A stretch of 8,411 bases of DNA. Source: Candidatus Omnitrophica bacterium UBA1562. Lineage in GTDB: Bacteria; Omnitrophota; Gorgyraeia; Gygaellales; Profunditerraquicolaceae. The DNA lies in assembly GCA_002322525.1 (NCBI GenBank), contig DCOU01000092.1:1-8411 (forward strand), read 5' to 3'. The notes below the pieces were generated by a model. The model was given only the letters and a program-made list of their open reading frames with translations, was not told the DNA's origin and made no database searches. Shown here piece by piece: positions 5,212 to 8,411 of this stretch; position 1 is the stretch's first letter, and each line of letters starts with the position of its first letter. Position numbers and translations under genes: made by a program.

Positions 5212-6270
5212 ATGAAAGATACTATTAAAAGCAAAAAGATTTTGATTTTTAATGTTAATTGGCTCGGGGATGTGCTGTTTTCCACAGCTACCTTAAGAAA
5301 CATCCGGCGTAATTACCCGGATAGTTTTATTGCCTGCATAATACCCAGCCGCTGTTATCCGATTTTAAAAGGCAATCCCCATCTGGATGAGCTCATCATC
5401 TTTGACGAAAAGGAGCGGCAAAGAAGTTCTCTGGCTAAATTGAGATTTGTGCAATTACTCAAAACCAAAAAATTTGACGTGGTATTCTTATTGCATCGTT
5501 CATTTACGCGGGCGCTTATCTGCCGATTGGCGGGCATTCCGCAGAGAATCGGTTATTATACTAAAAAGCGCGGTTTTCTCCTGACAAAACGCATTGCGCC
5601 TGTTGGCCGAGATACTTTACACCGCATAGATTATTATCTGAATATTATTGAAAAGGCAGGGCTGAGAGTAAAAGATAGATACCTAGAGTTTTTTATCGAT
5701 GATACAGACGTGAAATTCGTCGAGGACTTTTTAAATAAGAAATCCATAGGTAAACCCCGCCCCTGCGCGCAGGAGCGGGGTAAAGACGACTTTTTAGTTG
5801 CCATAAACCCGGGTGGTAACTGGTTGCCCAAACGCTGGCCGCAAGCACATTGGGCTATATTAGCGGATAAATTAATCACTGAATTTGGCGCCAAGGTTAT
5901 TATTACAGGAAGTTATACTGATATATCCACTGCCCAAAAGATAAAAGACCTCATGAAAGAGAAACCTATCATCGCCAGTGGGGTATTTAATCTTAAGCAA
6001 TTAGGCGCTTTATGCAAGAGGTTAGATTTATTCATTACCGCAGATACCGGGCCTTTACATATTGCAAATGCTTTAGGCGCAAAAAGGATCATTGCTTTAT
6101 TTGGTCCCACTTCACCCGAAATAACCGGGCCTTATCCTTTAAAGAACATAGCTATTCTATCTAAAGATGTAGGCTGCAAGATCCCCTGTTATGTGGCCAA
6201 TTGTAAAGATAATCGTTGTATGAAGGCAATTACCGTGGATGACGTGATTAAAGAAATTAAAAATGGCTAA
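5212..6270 (+). CDS. GT9-family (ADP-heptose:LPS heptosyltransferase-like) glycosyltransferase
   Basis: This 352-residue protein matches the GT9 layout. The N-terminal NWLGDVLFSTATLRNIRR contains the expected catalytic D20, INPGGNWLPKRWP opens the second domain, and DTGPLH (278-283) is the donor-site motif. A four-cysteine C-terminal pattern lies at C322, C326, C331 and C336. Family members transfer heptose or similar sugars from ADP- or other nucleotide-activated donors to lipid-linked glycan acceptors; this substrate is unknown. Residues 181-190 (KPRPCAQERG) come from insertion copy 3. Without them the stretch from FVEDFL to INPG has the same length as the first GT9 domain of the next gene. 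The start ATG at 5212 has only a weak upstream purine stretch. The last 8 bases overlap the next gene's start, indicating translational coupling within one operon. Confidence 0.92.
   Translation: MKDTIKSKKILIFNVNWLGDVLFSTATLRNIRRNYPDSFIACIIPSRCYPILKGNPHLDELIIFDEKERQRSSLAKLRFVQLLKTKKFDVVFLLHRSFTRALICRLAGIPQRIGYYTKKRGFLLTKRIAPVGRDTLHRIDYYLNIIEKAGLRVKDRYLEFFIDDTDVKFVEDFLNKKSIGKPRPCAQERGKDDFLVAINPGGNWLPKRWPQAHWAILADKLITEFGAKVIITGSYTDISTAQKIKDLMKEKPIIASGVFNLKQLGALCKRLDLFITADTGPLHIANALGAKRIIALFGPTSPEITGPYPLKNIAILSKDVGCKIPCYVANCKDNRCMKAITVDDVIKEIKNG
5751..5784. mobile_element. 26-bp palindromic insertion in GT9 gene, TAAA direct repeats (copy 3)
   Basis: The left arm is CCCCGCCCCTGC (5755-5766) and the right arm GCAGGAGCGGGG (5769-5780); 11 of 12 positions pair. 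The flanks are TAAA at 5751-5754 and 5781-5784. The net insertion is 30 bp, adding exactly ten codons. Excision leaves ATA GGT AAA GAC (I-G-K-D) and restores family length. It is the same element as copy 4 but is read in a different frame. Confidence 0.75.
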
Positions 6271-8335
6271 TATCAATAAGATTTTATTCATCACTCTAAG
6301 CAATATCGGCGATGTAATTTTGACGCTGCCGGTCTTGGATGCCTTAAGAGACAATTTTCCCCAGGCTAAAATTACAGTCATGGTTGGTCCCCGTCCGAAA
6401 GAGATATTTCATGGTAATCCGCATATAGATAGGCTTATTATCTACGATAAGCATTTCAGATTAAAAGAGAAGATAAAATTATTTAGCGAACTTAAGAAGG
6501 AATACTTTGATATGGTTGTGGATTTGCGTAACAGTTTTCTGGGTGCCCTTCTTCCTGCCAAATATAAGACATCGCCTTTCTTAATCGTTCCTAAACAGAT
6601 AAAGCATATGAAGGATAGGCACCTGTATAGGTTACCAGAGGTTACCAGAGGTTACCAGAGATTACCAGAGGTTGCGAGTAAAAGGTCTTTATGGATTAGC
6701 CAGCAAGATGAAGAATGTATTAAAAAAATATTGAGAGAAAATAATATAAAAGAGGAAGACAAGATAATTATTGTTTCTCCCGGAGCAAGAAGTCATATAA
6801 AAAGATGGGCTCAGGATAAATTTGTAGAATTAATTTCCTCTTTGGTAAAAGAATTTGGGATGAACCCCGCTCCTGCGTGCAGGAGCGGGGTGAAGGTAGT
6901 TTTGGTAGGAGATAAGGGTGATGTTCCTATTACTAAATATATAGTCCAACATTCTTCCTATCCTATTGTAGATTTAAGCGCAAAAACAAACATTGTGCAA
7001 CTCGCCTGTTTATTAAAAAAATCCAAACTCGTTATTACTAATGACAGTGCCACGCTTCACCTCGCCAGTTACCTAAGTATACCTATTGCGGCAATTTTCG
7101 GGCCTACTAATGAAATAAAGTATGGCCCTTGGTCTGGAATATATTCTATAGTTAAAAAAGATATTTTTTGCCGGCCTTGCGAAAAGGCACAATGTAAGTT
7201 TGGCACATTGAAATGCATGCAACTCATAAAAACAGAAGATGTGTTAAAACAAGTGAAAAATATATTGGAGTACAGAATACAGAGTGCAGAGTATAGAGTG
7301 CAGGATAATTATAAACGCATACTTATTGTGCGCACGGATAGGATCGGAGATGTGCTTTTATCTACACCGGTAATTAAGGTATTAAGAGATTATTATCCCA
7401 ATGCATATATTGCAATGATGGTAGGCCCTTATGCTAAAGATATTGTGGATGGCAATCCCTATTTGGATGAGGTGATTATTTACGATAAAGACGGTAAGCA
7501 TAAAAGTTGGCGAAGGTCCATAAAATTTGCCCAAAACTTAAAGAAAAAAAGATTTGATCTCGCCATTATTCTTCATCCCACTAATCGTGTGCATATGGTG
7601 ACTTTTTTTGCCGGCATACGCCGCAGGATTGGTTACGGCCGAAACTTTAGATTTTTACTTACAGATAGAATAAAACACACCAAACAATTAGGCCAAAAGC
7701 ACGAATTAGAATACGCCTTGGATTTAGTCAGGTACTTAGGCATTGAGCCAAAAGACAAAACCCTGTTTATGGCTATAAAGCCGGAATCAGAAGCGTGGGT
7801 AGAAGAGTTGTTTAAGCAGCAAGGAATAAAAAAGACCGATAGATTACTAGCCATTCATCCGGCCGCAAGTTGTCCTTCCAAGATTTGGCCGAATGAAAGG
7901 TTCGCTGACGTAGCTACTAGATTAATCGAAAGATATGGATTCAGGGTTTTGGTGATTGCCGGGCCAAAGGACCTGGCATTGGCCGGGAGTGTAATTAAAC
8001 ATATGCATCATCCCGTGATTAATCTAGCAGGGAGAATCTCAGTCAGCCAATTAGCCAGCGTCCTAAAGAGGTGCAATTTGTTTATCTCTAATGATTCCGG
8101 CCCGGTGCATATTGCCGCTGCGCTAGGGACCCCGGTAATTTCTATCTTCGGGAGGAATCAAAAGGGCTTAAGCCCTACGCGTTGGGGTCCCACCGGTAAA
8201 AAAGATAAGATTCTGCATAAAGAAGTCGGTTGTATAGAATGCCTGGCGCACAACTGTACCAAAGAATTCGCGTGTCTTAAGGCAATAACCGTTGATGATG
8301 TTATAAAGGCAGCAGATTCGATTTTGAAAAGTTAA
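6263..8335 (+). CDS. GT9-GT9 tandem-domain (heptosyltransferase-like) glycosyltransferase
   Basis: This 690-residue protein holds two full GT9 domains. Domain 1 (1 to about 335) has SNIGDVILTLPVL with D17, SPGARSHIKRW, DSATLH (261-266) and cysteines 303, 306, 311 and 318. Domain 2 (about 351-690) has DRIGDVLLSTPVI with D363, HPAASCPSKIWP, DSGPVH (611-616) and cysteines 657, 660, 665 and 671. The linker, residues 336-347 (EYRIQSAEYRVQ), is encoded by a 7-bp tandem repeat where a stop, gap and start would be expected between separate genes. Domain 1 also carries a decamer-array peptide (about 123-138) and ten residues (201-210) from insertion copy 4. The ATG start overlaps the previous stop by 8 bases. 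Both domains keep their key motifs, so the enzyme could add two sugars in succession. Domain 1 may be compromised by its insertions; that is inference. Confidence 0.92.
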   Translation: MANINKILFITLSNIGDVILTLPVLDALRDNFPQAKITVMVGPRPKEIFHGNPHIDRLIIYDKHFRLKEKIKLFSELKKEYFDMVVDLRNSFLGALLPAKYKTSPFLIVPKQIKHMKDRHLYRLPEVTRGYQRLPEVASKRSLWISQQDEECIKKILRENNIKEEDKIIIVSPGARSHIKRWAQDKFVELISSLVKEFGMNPAPACRSGVKVVLVGDKGDVPITKYIVQHSSYPIVDLSAKTNIVQLACLLKKSKLVITNDSATLHLASYLSIPIAAIFGPTNEIKYGPWSGIYSIVKKDIFCRPCEKAQCKFGTLKCMQLIKTEDVLKQVKNILEYRIQSAEYRVQDNYKRILIVRTDRIGDVLLSTPVIKVLRDYYPNAYIAMMVGPYAKDIVDGNPYLDEVIIYDKDGKHKSWRRSIKFAQNLKKKRFDLAIILHPTNRVHMVTFFAGIRRRIGYGRNFRFLLTDRIKHTKQLGQKHELEYALDLVRYLGIEPKDKTLFMAIKPESEAWVEELFKQQGIKKTDRLLAIHPAASCPSKIWPNERFADVATRLIERYGFRVLVIAGPKDLALAGSVIKHMHHPVINLAGRISVSQLASVLKRCNLFISNDSGPVHIAAALGTPVISIFGRNQKGLSPTRWGPTGKKDKILHKEVGCIECLAHNCTKEFACLKAITVDDVIKAADSILKS
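6631..6670. repeat. 10-bp tandem repeat in the first GT9 domain
   Basis: Three copies of GTTACCAGAG are followed by one ATTACCAGAG and a degenerate partial unit. Because 10 is not a multiple of three, the units run through all forward frames, and the 30-base cycle contains no stop. It encodes RLPEVTRGYQRLPEV. In the other GT9 domains this position is part of a longer helix and loop after the interdomain region. Confidence 0.85.
6861..6894. mobile_element. 26-bp palindromic insertion in GT9-GT9 gene, TGAA direct repeats (copy 4)
   Basis: The arms CCCCGCTCCTGC (6865-6876) and GCAGGAGCGGGG (6879-6890) are perfect inverted repeats around GT. The flanks are TGAA at 6861-6864 and 6891-6894. The net insertion is 30 bp. 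Excision gives GAA TTT GGG ATG AAG GTA (EFGMKV), which matches the equivalent strand in the neighbouring GT9 protein (EFGAKV). It differs from copy 3 by two bases in the 26-bp core. Confidence 0.78.
7269..7303. repeat. 7-bp tandem repeat forming the GT9-GT9 linker
   Basis: Five units: AGTACAG, AATACAG, AGTGCAG, AGTATAG and AGTGCAG. The 35 bases lie exactly between the end of GT9 domain 1 (VKNILE) and the start of domain 2 (RILIVRTDRIGD). The array encodes almost the same peptide as the array at 3635-3666. A gain or loss of one unit would shift the frame and separate the domains. Confidence 0.87.
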
Positions 8336-8411
8336 GAGTTTTGCTGCGAGAACAAGCCAAGACACGTAACAATTTTCAGAGGCCTTAAATACGAAAGCGT
8401 ACAATTATCTT

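Noticed and set aside
8336..8411. Regulatory element or gene start after the last gene, including a 4-bp stem TACG/CGTA at 8390-8401
   Set aside because: The stem is too short to be meaningful, and there is no convincing ORF, RNA or repeat in the remaining bases.

Overview
The window is one dense, single-strand block of cell-envelope glycan genes, all on the + strand. In order: the 3' part of an ELM1-family (DUF1022) gene cut by the left edge; a GT4-GT9 two-domain glycosyltransferase; a GT4 glycosyltransferase; a membrane-anchored CE4 polysaccharide deacetylase; a GT9 glycosyltransferase; and a GT9-GT9 double-domain glycosyltransferase. Together they hold six glycosyltransferase domains (two GT4, four GT9), which fits assembly of a lipopolysaccharide-core-like or other surface glycan in a Gram-negative-type (diderm) bacterium. 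The AT-rich coding, the tandem GT9 genes and the short repeats translated as 'SAEYRVQ'-type peptides recall uncultivated Omnitrophota-like (OP3) genomes. That placement is an impression from pattern recognition, not a demonstrated assignment.

The more remarkable layer is short repeats. Four insertions begin CCCCG and end CGGGG as terminal inverted repeats, and each is flanked by a 4-bp direct repeat of the form TNNA (TGAA, TCTA, TAAA, TGAA). They lie at 676-964, 4219-4279, 5751-5784 and 6861-6894. Removing each insertion plus one copy of its direct repeat, on paper, restores a sensible ancestral sequence in every case. At 676-964 it restores an ATGA stop/start overlap and an ATG start for the GT4-GT9 gene, which now starts with GTG. 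At 4219-4279 it restores a short gene overlap and a normal N-terminus for the deacetylase. At the other two sites it restores family-length GT9 domains. All four net insertions are multiples of three (285, 57, 30 and 30 bp). This looks like a family of tiny non-autonomous (MITE-like or Rickettsia-palindromic-element-like) elements that enter genes and are translated.

Other repeat classes are layered on top. GATTACACAGATTA units occur as paired direct and inverted copies at 823-910 and 5098-5180. A degenerate heptamer forms an inverted array at 3058-3132. Other heptamer arrays lie inside the GT4 gene (3635-3666) and form the linker of the GT9-GT9 protein (7269-7303). A decamer array lies at 6631-6670. 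Two hairpins share an internal mismatch pattern (800-821 and 911-939), another hairpin overlaps the deacetylase stop (5057-5097), and a bulged hairpin sits inside the ELM1 gene at the left edge (1-38). Four of the five gene junctions are occupied by repeats; the fifth is an 8-bp gene overlap.

The 76 bases after the last gene (8336-8411) show nothing I can support.
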